A stretch of DNA of 64,000 nt, taken from Zygnema cylindricum. Taxonomy: Eukaryota; Streptophyta; Zygnematophyceae; Zygnematales; Zygnemataceae. Shown one piece after another: positions 1-12,668 of the stretch. The notes below the pieces were generated by a model. It worked only from the letters and a program-made list of their open reading frames with translations. It was not told the origin of the DNA and made no database searches. A program made the position numbers and the translations under genes. How positions within the stretch are numbered: position 1 is the first letter of the stretch; each line of letters begins with the position of its first letter. The stretch is taken from contig JBBHKE010001871.1 of the NCBI GenBank assembly GCA_037447655.1, positions 62,001 through 126,000 on the forward strand, written 5' to 3'.

Positions 1-666
1 TGAAAAACGACCCACGCACGCGCCACAAGAGTGGGAAAATTTTTAGGACGAGGGAGAGTCCTCGCTATTTTTCTTGGTGGCCTTCACGCACATGTACGGA
101 AAAAAATTTGCAATGGTCTCGGACCTCCACTTTCATTCATGGGGTCCTTTGCAAAATTTTGGGCCGTTGTCGCCTCTCCCCTCTCCCTCTCACACCATCG
201 CTTTTATCTCACACTTTTTAGAATGAAACACAGCAATACTGGCATAAAATGAAAGATCTTTTAAAGATATTATTTTTTAAAATTTGTAGGTTTTTTTTAA
301 ATGGCAAGTCGAGTGAGAAAAGTAGAAAAAACGAAATCGAGAAACCATGGTTGAAAGTTATTGAATTAGTGTCGTCGACTTTGTCACAAGTGAGCATGAC
401 GTCACAATGTCACCAAACCCTAAACATCTACAATTTCACAAAAATCTAGACGTCTACAACTGTCGCTGTTTTTTTTGGCGTCACTAATTGTCGGAAGTTT
501 CGTAGTCGGCTTCAATCGTCACAAGTTGTACCAACGTCTACAACCATCACATTTGAAAGTTCCGATTTCATTTTCGCACATAGGGACGCTCTTCAAAGTA
601 GTACGAAGAATCTTTACTACGGTCCAAAATACTTTATCAAAGTACCGATTACATGGGGACGTACCT
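1..666 (+). mobile_element. PIF/Harbinger-like non-autonomous element, copy A (left end cut by window)
   Basis: This copy matches the full copies at 29086-30091 (opposite strand) and 32040-32986 over its whole length. Its right end reads acatggggacgtacc, the same terminal motif as in those copies. No transposase is encoded, and the short frames here do not resemble any known protein. The 3-bp duplication cannot be checked because the left end lies outside the window. The family assignment rests on the two complete copies. Confidence 0.7.
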
Positions 667-668
667 TT

Positions 669-1015
669 ATTCCTTGTAGATGTTATGGGCCACTTATTAA
701 AAACCAAAACATGTAATTAAAATATTTTGTGACAGAACTCTCAACCAGTTGTATGGCACTTTTTGGTTATTTTTCTGGCGATTTGTGCAAATGGTTACAC
801 AGTATAGAAAGAGATTTTATCATAAAAAAAATTACATGTTATTACATGTTTGGTTAATAAGTGGCCTATAACATCTACGAGGAATAATACAATTTAGTGT
901 AGCTATTTATAATAAAGTGCTAATATTAAATGTACTAAAATCTTAAATCTGATAGCCGTTGGCGGTGACGTGGCAATGTAGATTTGTCAACCCTGCTTAG
1001 GTAAAGTTGCAAAGG
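669..1015. repeat. Fold-back repeat, copy 1
   Basis: The segment 669-718 (TAGATGTTATGGGCCACTTA core) returns inverted at about 841-888, making a fold-back structure. The inner part (about 720-830) matches 4190-4310, and the outer part (about 890-1015) matches 4010-4135 inverted. It is a non-coding dispersed repeat; no duplication or family could be assigned. Confidence 0.6.
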
Positions 1016-1151
1016 ACGCGCATCAGTCCAAAATACAGATACTGCCAAACATTTTTTTTTTTTTTAGTTTTTCACCATACCATTCACATATTTTTCTCTG
1101 AGTACCTGACTTCATGGACCAATCAGTGCACTGTATGAAACGAGCTACTTA

Positions 1152-1325
1152 GGATATGTCCCCATGTAATTGAAACTTAACGAACTTACTTTGTTTTTTA
1201 GCGCAGATCCGGCGCACCCTATGTGTAACACTAAAATTGTTACTTAAGGGTGTGACGATTGTATACGTTGACAATGCCCGTGACGACTGTCAACGTCTAC
1301 AATCTGTGATGACGCACGTTATTTT
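1152..1325 (+). mobile_element. End fragment of a second PIF/Harbinger-like family
   Basis: It starts with ggatatgtccccatgt directly after TTA, which resembles the terminal motif of the element at 1-666. The interior (ACTTTGTTTTTTAGCGC, then TGTAGACGTTGACAA-type motifs) matches 57815-57988 in the opposite orientation. A weaker related end lies near 29026-29080. The other end of this copy was not found. Confidence 0.45.
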
Positions 1326-3107
1326 TTGGAACTGCTTGTGACGTCGCATGTCATACCGTGACATTGTAGACGTACCGCCTTTCAGCCTGTGTCGTTTCAC
1401 GGTTGAAGCTTGAAGGAGATGCGTTTTGTCTTTGACCCTCTTGTCCGCTCGACGTGAAATGACATCGAAATCTTGAGATCCCCGCAAAAAAAAATATGTA
1501 CTGAACGGAAACGGACAAAACAAAACATTATGTACTTTTCCTCGTTGTATTAAACGCAAGCGAACAGAAGACAACGAATTGTGTACATTTCCTCGTCGCT
1601 TGAAATCGTTTGAAAATTCTGAAAAAAAATTGACACGTGCTAATATGTGTTCCTATTTGTTTAACGAAAATACTATGTTTTAAAACTCATCGCTGATGTG
1701 TTTTAAAGAAAAGTTTGAAGATGACGTTTTTCACGTGGCCGTGGGTCGAAAACAACAAGACGACATCAAGTAGTACATTCTAAGGCCTGTTCTCCATTAA
1801 GCGGTCCCAGTAAACATGCGGATAAGTCTATTTCTCATGTTTACTGGCACGGCCTTCCATTATGTCGTGCCAGTAAACATCGTTTCTCAATTATGATTGG
1901 CGCCACGTAGGCTAATTTTAAGATTCTTCAAATCTTGAAATATTCTTCAAGCTGAAAATCTGTACATAATATTTTTAAGGGCGGAGGTAGTTAATGATTC
2001 GTACGAAAATTTTGCGACCAGATTTTAATTTTGAAATTGAAAATCAAAATTTCGAAACGGAATGTCAAAAAGGAGCCGCAAACTTTTAAGGTCAGCGGAT
2101 GTCAGAAGGAGCGTGCGAAGATATTTCGATCGACCTTCATACACTGTGGCGGAAGGCACATGGCGTGTACGACGTGCTCGATTCTCATTGCATGTTCGTG
2201 GTGGATATTTTTTTTACTTTTCACGTGTACCAGTGGTACGCGACCAGTCTGAAGAAACTCTCCTCGCCGAGGAAAGTCTCTTCAAACTGGACGATGTGCG
2301 CGATTGCTTCGCGAATCTAAAAAGGTGAAAAATCTAACGGTCGATACTTACGCCTATAATATTGGAGCCATCCAGTAGACATGTTTCGTCATGTTTCGTC
2401 TGACAAAAAAAAGAAAATGGTACGAATCTGTACAAAACCGTACGGCATCCAGTAAACAACCCCGCTTTTCCTGTAATGGATGTTCACCCTAAGTTCGACG
2501 AAGACGTAAAATGTACTTATACTTTTTTCGATTTCTTTGTACGACTGCTACTTACGCGGTACGGCGCTAAGTCTTACACGAAAACGACAGAAAAAAACCC
2601 TTACTTTGGCACATGGGGACATACCCTAATACCGTACATAATTTGTATACCTTTTGCATCCGGTTCGCATTCTTCGAGTGCCAATTCTGAACGAAAGATG
2701 TTGCGGTTCTCACACGTGCGATATACGGCCGCGATGCTTCTCCCCGATGTACTTTATTTTCAGATAACACCGGCTCCAGGTAAACCGACATCTGCCCCGT
2801 TCGAATTCCCGCGAAATGCCGCTTTTGGCTTCCGCTGCGCGCCGACTCTCTCCTTCCGTACACATCTCTCTCTCTAAACGCCAAAAAACTACCAAAACAC
2901 GAGCGATCATCTCCATATAAACCAAAAAAAGATAAGAAAGAGAGTAAAACAAAGGAGTAAAATTCGCTAGGCATTTAAACTGTGGATCATCATCTTGTTT
3001 CTTAGCTATAACAATTACAATAATAATAATAATAAGAAGTAGAATAATAATAACAAAAAACCGTAAAAAAAACAAAACATAAAAAGAACTCACAAATTTG
3101 TCCTTCC
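1326..3107. other. Intergenic stretch, no gene recognised
   Basis: Several open frames of 70-135 codons occur here, but they overlap on both strands and none resembles a known protein. A hairpin lies at 1837-1880. The last 200 bp (about 2870-3107) are A-rich, with TCTCTC and AATAATAAT runs just before the ATG at 3108. They are the likely promoter and 5' leader of the next gene. Confidence 0.5.
1837..1880. repeat. Perfect 15-bp inverted repeat (hairpin)
   Basis: ATGTTTACTGGCACG (1837-1851) is followed after 14 bp by its exact reverse complement (1866-1880). A further CCAGTAAACATG lies at 1807-1818 and CCAGTAAACA at about 2449-2459. The motif is therefore locally repeated and probably part of an old inverted-repeat element. 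Confidence 0.7.
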
Positions 3108-3423
3108 ATGGCCTCCAAACTCCCGCACGTACGAAAATGTCCCTCTACCAATCAAATATATTCCTCAGTTTTCTTTCTTGTGCTTCTCTCCCTCTCTCTC
3201 CTGAGTGCTCCAATGGGAGCTCTCGCACGTGTCTCCTCCTCCTTGCTCGCCGAGGAAGCCGACAAAATATCTGATTCTGTGCCCAGGTTCTCCATGGGAG
3301 AGTCGGCGGAAGCGATGGAGGACGAGGATTTCCGCAGTCTTCTAGGATTGGAAGATGATGACGTGGCAGATGATGACGTGGCAAATGGTCACATGGAATT
3401 TGAGGACGTGGCAGATGACGAGG
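3108..3423 (+). CDS. Possible secreted acidic protein, first exon (hypothetical)
   Basis: The ATG at 3108 opens a 105-codon reading frame. Residues about 19-40 form a long hydrophobic stretch (FFLVLLSLSLLSAP) ending in a plausible signal-peptidase site (ALA before RVSS), so export is likely. The rest is strongly acidic, with a short DDVA-type repeat (residues about 84-104) encoded by repeated gatgacgtggca units. At 3423 the sequence reads AGG|GTAGGT, a good splice donor; the unspliced frame ends 3 codons later. Downstream exons were not found and may lie beyond the N gap at 3700. The small signal-peptide-plus-acidic layout would suit a peptide-hormone or propeptide precursor, but no family signature is visible. 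It is not recognised, and chance coding cannot be excluded. Confidence 0.4.
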
Positions 3424-4009
3424 GTAGGTTTTAAATTTGAAATTAAGTTCGGAAATAGGTTCGGATGAAACGTGGCATTTAATTGTAAATAGTGAATTTG
3501 TGAATCATTGATAGTGAATTTATCAAATATTTTATATATCCGGAGGTTGGGAGCAGTAGACGGTGCAGGAGTTTAAGGTACACTGGTAAACGGTGCAGTA
3601 GTAGACGGTGCAGTAGTAGAAGGTTAGGATCTTCTGACGCCTTTAGGAGCAGGAGGTAGCGAAGGCGGCTGAGAGGGTACCTCTTGGACCCGTGTCTTAN
3701 NNNNNNNNNTCTTTGGTTGTTTGGCGCAGGCATACGCACTTGTCAGCTAGCATGCCACGTCAAGCATGGTAGCACAAAATATACTATTTTAGAGGAAGAT
3801 ATGACGTATTGGTAAAGGTGTTATGCGGCCTTTTTATTGCTTTTTTTTTTTATTGCTTTTTCACCGTCTGTTGACCAGATCTCAAGATAGTGTTTTATAA
3901 AATTAATGTACAAACCAATTATTCACCGGGTATTGTAGATGCTCCTTATTATGTCAAATCACATCGACAAATATTATTTCACGATTGTGAGTTACATGAT
4001 TTTAGACGT
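3424..4009. other. Intronic or intergenic stretch with short GGTGCAG repeats and an assembly gap
   Basis: Around 3550-3640 the unit CAGTAGTAGACGGTG recurs imperfectly four or five times, a small minisatellite. Ten N occupy 3700-3709. No coding signal was seen downstream of the possible donor at 3424. Confidence 0.5.
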
Positions 4010-4318
4010 CCGCTGCAACTTTACCAAAGCAGGGTTGACGAATCTACACTGCCACGTCACCGCCCACGGCTATCAGACTTAAGATTTTAGTACATTGAGT
4101 GTTAGCACTTTATTATAAACAGCTACACTAAACTGTATTATTCCTCGTAGATGTTATGGGCCACTTATTAACCAAACATGTAATTAAAATATTTTGTGAT
4201 AGAACTCTAGACCAGTTGTCTGCCACTTTTTCGTTATTTTTTTTTTTCGTTATTTTTCCGGCGTATTGTGGAAATGGTTATGCAGTATAGAAGGAGATTT
4301 TATCATATAAAACACGAT
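4010..4318. repeat. Fold-back repeat, copy 2
   Basis: It is homologous to 669-1015: 4140-4310 matches in direct orientation and 4010-4170 matches inverted. The shared core includes GATGTTATGGGCCACTTATT. It is non-coding. Confidence 0.6.
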
Positions 4319-4614
4319 GGTACGAACTGCACCGTACGATCGACTGTTCACGCATACGGACGCGGTTTGTTGGTTTCTCCAAAAAATGAAATCAAACGCA
4401 GGATAAAATAAAAAGCACGATGGTAAACCATCTGAGTCCGGGGGTACAAAAGGGGTGGCATGGCCGAAACTGAAAAACTACCAGCAGGGGAATAAAATAA
4501 CAGCACAACAAAAACAAAAAGAAAACAACAACAAGGAAAATAAAAGCACCCAAACTCAAAATGAAAAGCACGGCAACTGACAAAACCAAAACTACAACCC
4601 CAACCCCAACCCAA

Positions 4615-7600
4615 TTAAATAACTACGAAATGCAACCCCGTAAGTCCCCCCATCCCGGGGGAGCACGTTGAGGGAGTTGCAGAACCCGGCGACGATCTAT
4701 AGCCGCAACAGCCGATCGGAGGAGAATAGAAGCTTGCACTCGTTGTAAAGCCACAGATAAGCATTGACGATAAAAAGATGTAAGGACCGAAGAAGGAGGG
4801 CTCCCATGTCCTCGGCGCTCGAAAGCACGTCGAGCGCAAGTACGAAGAAACTCGTCCATTGCAACACGCAGAAAACCAAAGATCTCGACCGCCATCGGAA
4901 TAAAGTCATCCATAGGGTCCCGGTGGGCATAATCACCCTCCTTCGCCTTAGCCGCATCACGAGCCGCCACCCCAACATGTCGAGCCGCCTGACCAATGTT
5001 GATATTTGAGTATTTTCTAGGTCTGTATTAGGATAGAAAAGAGGAGAAGCATTCTGGCTCTAACTCCCCTCTCCAAGCTCCCACACTTGTTGTAGTCACA
5101 GAAGGCAGGATAGGGAGCTAGAGCCATGGCTGCCTAAGCTCTCTAGAGAAAACAGGGGTTAAGTTAGGTAGATTTACAAAAAGTTACTTGACGGACCTAG
5201 GAATTGATCCTAGTATCTACCGTCCGTCAAGTCACCCGTAGCTTTGTCTGTTAAGTCTAGGACTAGTGCTAGGTTATATAGGGTTTGATAAATATATAAA
5301 TAGTTACACGTAGACTAATTTCGTTTAACGCGAAATAGATACGAAGTGCATTTCGTACAAAAAGTACACCGACACTTGTACCTTTATGTACTCTACAGTA
5401 ATACAATTGGTCTGTACCTCATTACTAGGGAGTTTAGAGAGGGGTTTTAGGACTTATAATATTCTGGTAGGTAGCCACCTCTCTCCCAAAGAGCATCTGT
5501 ATAAATCAACAAACTTTGTCATTTAATATCAACTCGTTTAGTTGACCATTTTCAGTGATTCTTTTTTCTGCTTACTCAAGGAAGCCCAGGCTACACAAGG
5601 GTGTAGTCGATCAAAGTTTTTGCCTGTCAGGGTGGCTGCATATCAAACGGAAAGTCAAAGTGGGTGAATGTATCCAAAACTCATATGATAACTTTGCATT
5701 TTGTGGTGGAACTGAGCACACAGAAAGTCTTATTTCACAGGGGTGAATCTATAATGGGGTTCTAATTGTCAAAGGGTCAATCATTTAGGTCAATATAAAC
5801 TTAGAGTCGGCACTACCTAGATTAGCTTCTTTAGACCCGTGAATTCTATGGGAGGGAATGGACCCTATAGAATTTCAACCAACAACTGTAGCTGAAGAAG
5901 GGTTCGCCAATACATAACAGCAAAAATGCGACGCGCACCATCAAGCAAAACAACAATGATCCGACGCTTGGGAATAATATGAGAAACCTACATAACCACA
6001 AAAAAGCCCACCTCTAAAGCGATAATAGCAACGGCATCGAGAATAGTGTCGTGCGCCTAGATCAAATCTCCCCTATGGGAGCAAAGAGGCAAATAGACAC
6101 CATCAGGCCCCAATACGCGACCACATGCACAAACAAGAGAGCTAAGTAATGGAGGATAACGGAGGCCCAAGCAAAATCGGAGGGAGGTTGTGAACTGAGC
6201 TGGTGAGAATCGTATAGTGGACAAAATCGGTGAAGCGAAAAGCCAAGACCCAGAACCCGGTCCAACACAAGAGAGAAGACGAGCACGCGAAGAATCGGAG
6301 GGAAGTGCCTTGAGAAGGTCGGATTTAATGGCGGCAACAACCCGTTCAGAAATCAATTCTTGGACACGCTCAACAGATATTGTAACAAGGGTGGAGAAAA
6401 TTGGCACATCCACCAGGGCATGGGGAGGAAGAGAACGTGACACGTCCAATAGAGATCGTTGGAAGGCGAACACACCGTCTAAAACGCGGGGGATGACAGT
6501 AGCTAGAACAAGGGTGTCCCCATCCAAGAAACGGGAAATAATAGTAGAGGCAATAAGACACCAACTTACCAACACCAAATAGGCAGCGGGAGCAACAAGA
6601 GGAGAGGATAATAGACCCAGCCCCCCAGTAGGGACATGGAGGGATGCTTGAATGCGAGTCGATGGCCCAGACTCGCGATCAAATGCCCAACGTCCTAACA
6701 GGGTGTTGAGGACGTCCATGAGGCGATCTTCAAAAGCCGAGAGAGAGGAGATAAATGTTAGAGTTGGAGGGGAAGTACGTGTAAGGTAAGAAGGGCGGTG
6801 GGGAAAACAATTGGTTAACAACTAGGGGATCGGGAAGGTGAGGAAGATCGTCCACTTAGGCTAGATTTGTCTGTAAAGCATCATGAAGGAATTGGGTCAC
6901 GAAAGTATCCAAACCAAGGGGGCAACAAAGCACCCAAATACCATCGGAGGGTGAAGGTGTTTGAAAACGAGTAGGGGGAGTAAACGAAAGTGGAATATCT
7001 TGAGGAGACCAAATAACACACTTAGACGGCTCGATTGAAAGGTTGAGTTCGGCTAAAAATTCCTTGAAAAAATCATATGCCAACACAACTTGTTCTCTGG
7101 GCCCAATAATGTGCGTATCATCTACAACCAAAGGGAAAAGGCAAGAAGGGAAGGCGGTTGCGGAGGCACGAAGGGCCCTGTAATGGGCAAGGGCGAACAA
7201 AGGTTCGTCGAGAGGGTCGCCTTGGCGAGTGCCAGTAGCAGAGGAGAGAGGAATGAGATCACCATCGGCCAAGAAGGAAATGTTGTTTGTCAAAGAATAG
7301 ACAACCCTCACAAAGGGAAATAGTTGGACAATTGGAGATGGAGCCGCCATAAGCTCTGAAAAAATCACGTTCCGATCCACCGTATTAAAGGCATTAGAAA
7401 TGTAGACGTGAAAGACCAACCAATCCGGATGTACATCCAACAAAGCCCGAATCCCGTGGACCACGGCCTCACAACCCCCTCTCGTGGCCACTCCAACCTG
7501 ATGAGGAGAAAATAAACATGGAAAGTTGGTTGGAGCTGGAGACATATCACACGGGCCACCAATCTATATAAAACCTCTCCCACGGCGATAGGGCGGATCC

Positions 7601-8382
7601 CACCATTAGGTTTGGCGACTGCCACAAGGCGGGACGCCGTGAGAAGATCACAAATCTGAGGGGGAACATCCCCACTAGCAATAAGGGAACATACTCGAAA
7701 AACACATCAACCCCCGGGCACCCGATTGAAGGGGCAAAACATCGTGAAACAACTCATACACTGTGCCCGATGGGCCCCCCGCTGAAAGGTGAGGAGAAGA
7801 GCTAAGAGCCTTAATGAAAACCTCCCGATCCAAGGTAAAACTCTTAGAAGGCTCAAAGGCGTGGATGGAAGGGGGTAAAGGGGAAGGGCCAGGGGGGTGG
7901 AGAGCTCGAAGGACCTCAATAGTGGAAGAAGATCCGGGGGCAGGGGTGAATGGTTGTAGGGCCAGAACCGCTCGAGAAAGCTCACCAACACGGCCTAAGT
8001 GAATTGCTCGACGATAAAAGGTCGGGACATCCGATGGCCTAAGCGGCCGACGTGGTATGTAAGAGGTGCTCGATACCCGATCCTAATGCTCGGCGTTGAG
8101 GGCCTTCCAATCACCACGAAGGAATCGGCGACAATGGGCAATAGTTTCTCTAGCCCCACTACCCCCTCCACGATCTGGAAGGACTAGCACCCAGAGAGAG
8201 AACATAAGAAGAAGGTGCCAAGGAGCAATGTCCGCCGAGTTTGAACTAATGTGGGACAAGGGGAGGTGGAGGGCATCTTGTACTGTTATCCTGACGGCTA
8301 TAGGTATACGGGTGTACAATCGCGGGCGGGGAGCTCCCAAATCGTAGGCCCCCAAAACATCTAACTCACGAAGAAATTCCAA
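4615..8382 (-). pseudogene. LINE reverse-transcriptase polyprotein, broken
   Basis: The protein would copy element RNA into DNA. The motif KPNGGIRPIAVGE (about 7610-7570) is RT block 1. GCEAVVHGIRALLD with YISNAFNTV (about 7480-7390) is the first catalytic block, where the usual Asp before the NAF motif appears as Ser. TGTRQGDPL (about 7220-7195) is the fingers/palm block. VVDDTHIIGP (about 7130-7100) stands for the catalytic xxDD box, with V in place of the usual aromatic residue. The C-terminal part has LGLRYPPLLSSLVCACG and a C-x-H cluster (about 6170-6070) typical of this LINE group. The end (4970-4620) carries AAKAKEGDYAHRDPMDDFIP, also typical. Frameshifts separate the pieces and the solo LTR interrupts the reading. 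It is a remnant, not an expressed gene. Confidence 0.75.
4997..5877 (+). mobile_element. Solo LTR of a copia-type element inserted in the LINE
   Basis: It starts TGTTGATATTTGAGT and ends CTATAGAATTTCA, giving the TG...CA ends of an LTR. The 5-bp flanks are identical: ACCAA at 4992-4996 and ACCAA at 5878-5882. It is related to the solo LTR at 41259-42552 (same TGTTGATATTT start and AGAATTTCA end) and more distantly to the LTRs at 25091, 36237 and 42780. With no internal region, it arose by LTR-LTR recombination. It splits the LINE reading frame, so it is younger than the LINE. Confidence 0.85.
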
Positions 8383-8847
8383 TCCTCATCTGTGGGGCCG
8401 GATGGGAGTGTGATCAACGATGATTAAGGAGAGGTGATAAACAAAGGACCACACTGGGTTATACAATGTCGACAAATCCGTGTGTGAAGGGAAATACCGG
8501 CTCCAGCGGCAAAAAGGTTGTGACACCCAAACATTCCAAACGCCTAGAAGATTTACGAGGTTTGGGGGGTGGTGGGGGAGGGAGAAGGGAATAAGAAGGG
8601 CTTCCGGACATGGTCAATAAGTCAAAGAAGCCATGGGAATTGGGAGGGTGAGAGGAAGACAAAACGTGGGAGAGGAAATGGAACCATGTGGGAGGGATGG
8701 GGAAATTGGTAGTGGGCTAGAACATAAAGTTTGATGTTGGAAAAGAAAGGGTGGAGAGGGGGGAGGAGGGGAGGGGGGGGGAAGAGGGGGAAAGGGCAAA
8801 GAAATGTTTGTTTGTTTGTTTTTTTTTGTTTTGTATTGATTTATTTA

Positions 8848-10289
<1,442 letters not shown>

Positions 10290-10465
10290 TACACTGTGTA
10301 TCGCTATTAGTGTTAGTGTATTTTTGCCACTTAAAACATCTTTTCTCCATACACACTTGTCGAATTATGGATCTTACGGTTGCAATTGAAAGCCAAGACT
10401 CTTACCTTCCGATTGATGGTCTCCATGTGAAAACCGGACAAATGTGCACGGAGAAAAGAAATGAC
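10290..10465 (+). mobile_element. Family-1 palindromic element (left part)
   Basis: The left terminal repeat reads acactgtgtatcgctattag, followed by CCACTTAAAACATC and the central TTGCAATTGAAAGCCAAGAC. The mirrored right part begins at 10405 but breaks off after GGAGAAAAGA, so the right end is lost. It belongs to the family at 31333, 33253, 34675, 50283 and 51281. Confidence 0.7.
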
Positions 10466-12668
10466 CAGCCAATACTTTCGTTACTGATAGTAATCGCCGT
10501 ATATTCGGCATATGTAATTAGTAATTACTCTAAAATGGTGGAGGAACGTGCAAGTATACTTGCTATAACCTTCGCTCTAATAAGCTAAATAGTAATCACA
10601 TGTAATATGGTAATTATTTTTATTAGCGCTGGTACGGCCGTTACTGGCCGGTAATGTAGTTAAGCTAATACTACGAAAAAATAGAGGATTTTGTAAAGAA
10701 AGTACTACGGTTAGCGCTCATATAATCACCCTAGAAGCAGTAATTGCTATTTATTGACCAATCATGACAGTAACCGCATCCTTTTAATACTAACGTACTC
10801 TGTATTAAGATACCCGTACGAGAATCCGAACGATCCGGATTAACAGAAAGTGAACACGCCCGTCTACGCTCTTGTGCCGATCCAATGCAAGTCAAACTAA
10901 CAATTCTTAATTAGACATCATTATTAGGTTTCTATCATGGTTGTCATCATAAAATTGTAATGTCCATAGAAAAGTCTTGTTTTGTCTTTTATCTCCTTTA
11001 CGTAAAATGTCGATCTACTCTCACAAATTTTTCATTGAAGCTTAAAATATATCAAAAAGTAAAAAAAAGGTTTAAGAGACATAATGGCATCATCACTATT
11101 ATGACATGAAGATTGTTATATTCTTATTTACTAACATTGTCAGGCTCAGGAGATGAGTCACAGGAGAAGTATATGTGAGTAAATCCCTTTTATGTGAAAT
11201 GAAACAAAAAATGTTACTAGCTAAATAAATAATAATAATATAAAAAAAAAAATGAAGCAATAATTTCCACTGAAAATTTTGAGAATTTCCACCGAACTTG
11301 ACTGTGAAAATCCTTACCAAAATGCACAAAACTTACAAAGAAATAAGAAAACAAAAAAACAAACATAAACCATAAAAAAATAGAACAATCACAAAACAAA
11401 AAAAAAAAAATACTCACAAAAAACATGAAATAATCACAATATCCCATGCCTTGAAGACAAATAGTATTTGACTATACAGAAATTTACTTTATTTAAAACT
11501 AAAAAAAAACTCCTACTGATGCCAGTTGAATAGTCCAACCGATAAAAGAAAACACTCATTCTATTTATTTCAATATGTACAAAAAAAAAAAAAAAAAAAA
11601 CATGTCTAGTGCCAAAAACAACACGAACTAGACTATTTTCCCTCTCTCTCTCCCTCTCCCTCTCCATGTGTTCCTAAAGAAAAACTGAAACAAAACTGAG
11701 TATCTAACAGCTACTACATGTATATCTTACCCACGACTTTACAAATATTTCACAAAGTAAAATCTATGGTATGTACTTTTTAACCTATATAGGTTGTACC
11801 CCAAAAGCTTAGCCCAAAATATGACAATAAGAAGAATGTTGTCCCCTGTACGATTTGTAATGCCTAATTGGGCCTCAATGGGAGAACCGAGTCACTCTTT
11901 AGAACTAAAAACATGAAAACCAGAAACGAAAATAGAAACAATATTGTTCAAATGAACAATTCTCGGTACTGTTTCTGTTGAGTATTGGGACTGTAACAAA
12001 ATAGACCATTTTTTGTGAATTTTCCCAACAATTTATAGCTATAGAGAAAATAATAGTGAGAAAACCCAACAAGAAACAGCAGTTTCTTTACCAGTTGTAA
12101 CTGATAAGGGAATCTCCTTCACAGTTGTTATTGTCATCGAAAGGACGTGATAACGAGGGAAATTTCTACATCGATACCCCCCTTAGGATTTTTTTCCCGC
12201 TTCTTTCTTCCCTACTGGGATCCTGAGCCTCTCATAAATTCTTGGTTCAGAGAAAACTCTTAATTTTTTGAAGTCGAGTAGGAATAAAATATATACAGTA
12301 GAAGCCGTTAATTGATTTTGTTTTCGTTGATCATCGAAAACGCAAAAGAAAAATGACTGCGACTTCTGAAATTTTCGCCCAATTCTATCCACAATGACGA
12401 AAATCGTGTGGCAAAAATAAGAGCTTCTTAGTTCTCCTCTCCTCCTCCTTTCCTTTAAAAACTCAAACAGACAAAAACCAGAATCTGAAAACCGTATCCC
12501 ACGACTCTTTCCAAAAAAAGAGCTTGATTCTTGCCCAGATGGAGCCACTCACTCAATATTCGAAATATAGGAAGCCCTCCAGTAATAGCAAAACCAAAAC
12601 AAAACAATCGTTTTCATCCAATATTCGGAAAAGCGGAGCAAAACAATCCTCAACTTTTTTCACTGTTT
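10466..12668. other. Non-coding stretch and 3' flank of the zinc-finger gene
   Basis: It is AT-rich with A/T homopolymers (for example 11400 and 11581) and a CTCTCTCCC run at 11640. No family-like reading frame was found. A 121-codon minus frame at 12548-12183 starts 120 bp downstream of the zinc-finger stop; it has no known motif and most likely lies in the 3' untranslated or flanking sequence. Confidence 0.4.

Larger units (their letters stand above)
4340..8790 (-). mobile_element. Decayed LINE (non-LTR retrotransposon), split by a solo LTR
   Basis: Read on the minus strand from about 8790, pieces of one reverse-transcriptase polyprotein appear in order: an N-terminal part (8382-8083), an upstream RT piece (7991-7707), the RT core (7625-6856), a C-terminal Cys-rich part (6821-6057), and the very end (4996-4615). 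A solo LTR (4997-5877) sits between the last two. The 5' end is a low-complexity C/T-rich leader (in minus sense) near 8600-8790. The 3' region (4340-4614) is non-coding. Several frame changes show that it is dead. Exact ends were not established. Confidence 0.8.

Noticed and set aside
2476-3093. Overlapping 115-135-codon frames on both strands
   Set aside because: They overlap each other and the presumed promoter of the 3108 gene, with no family resemblance.
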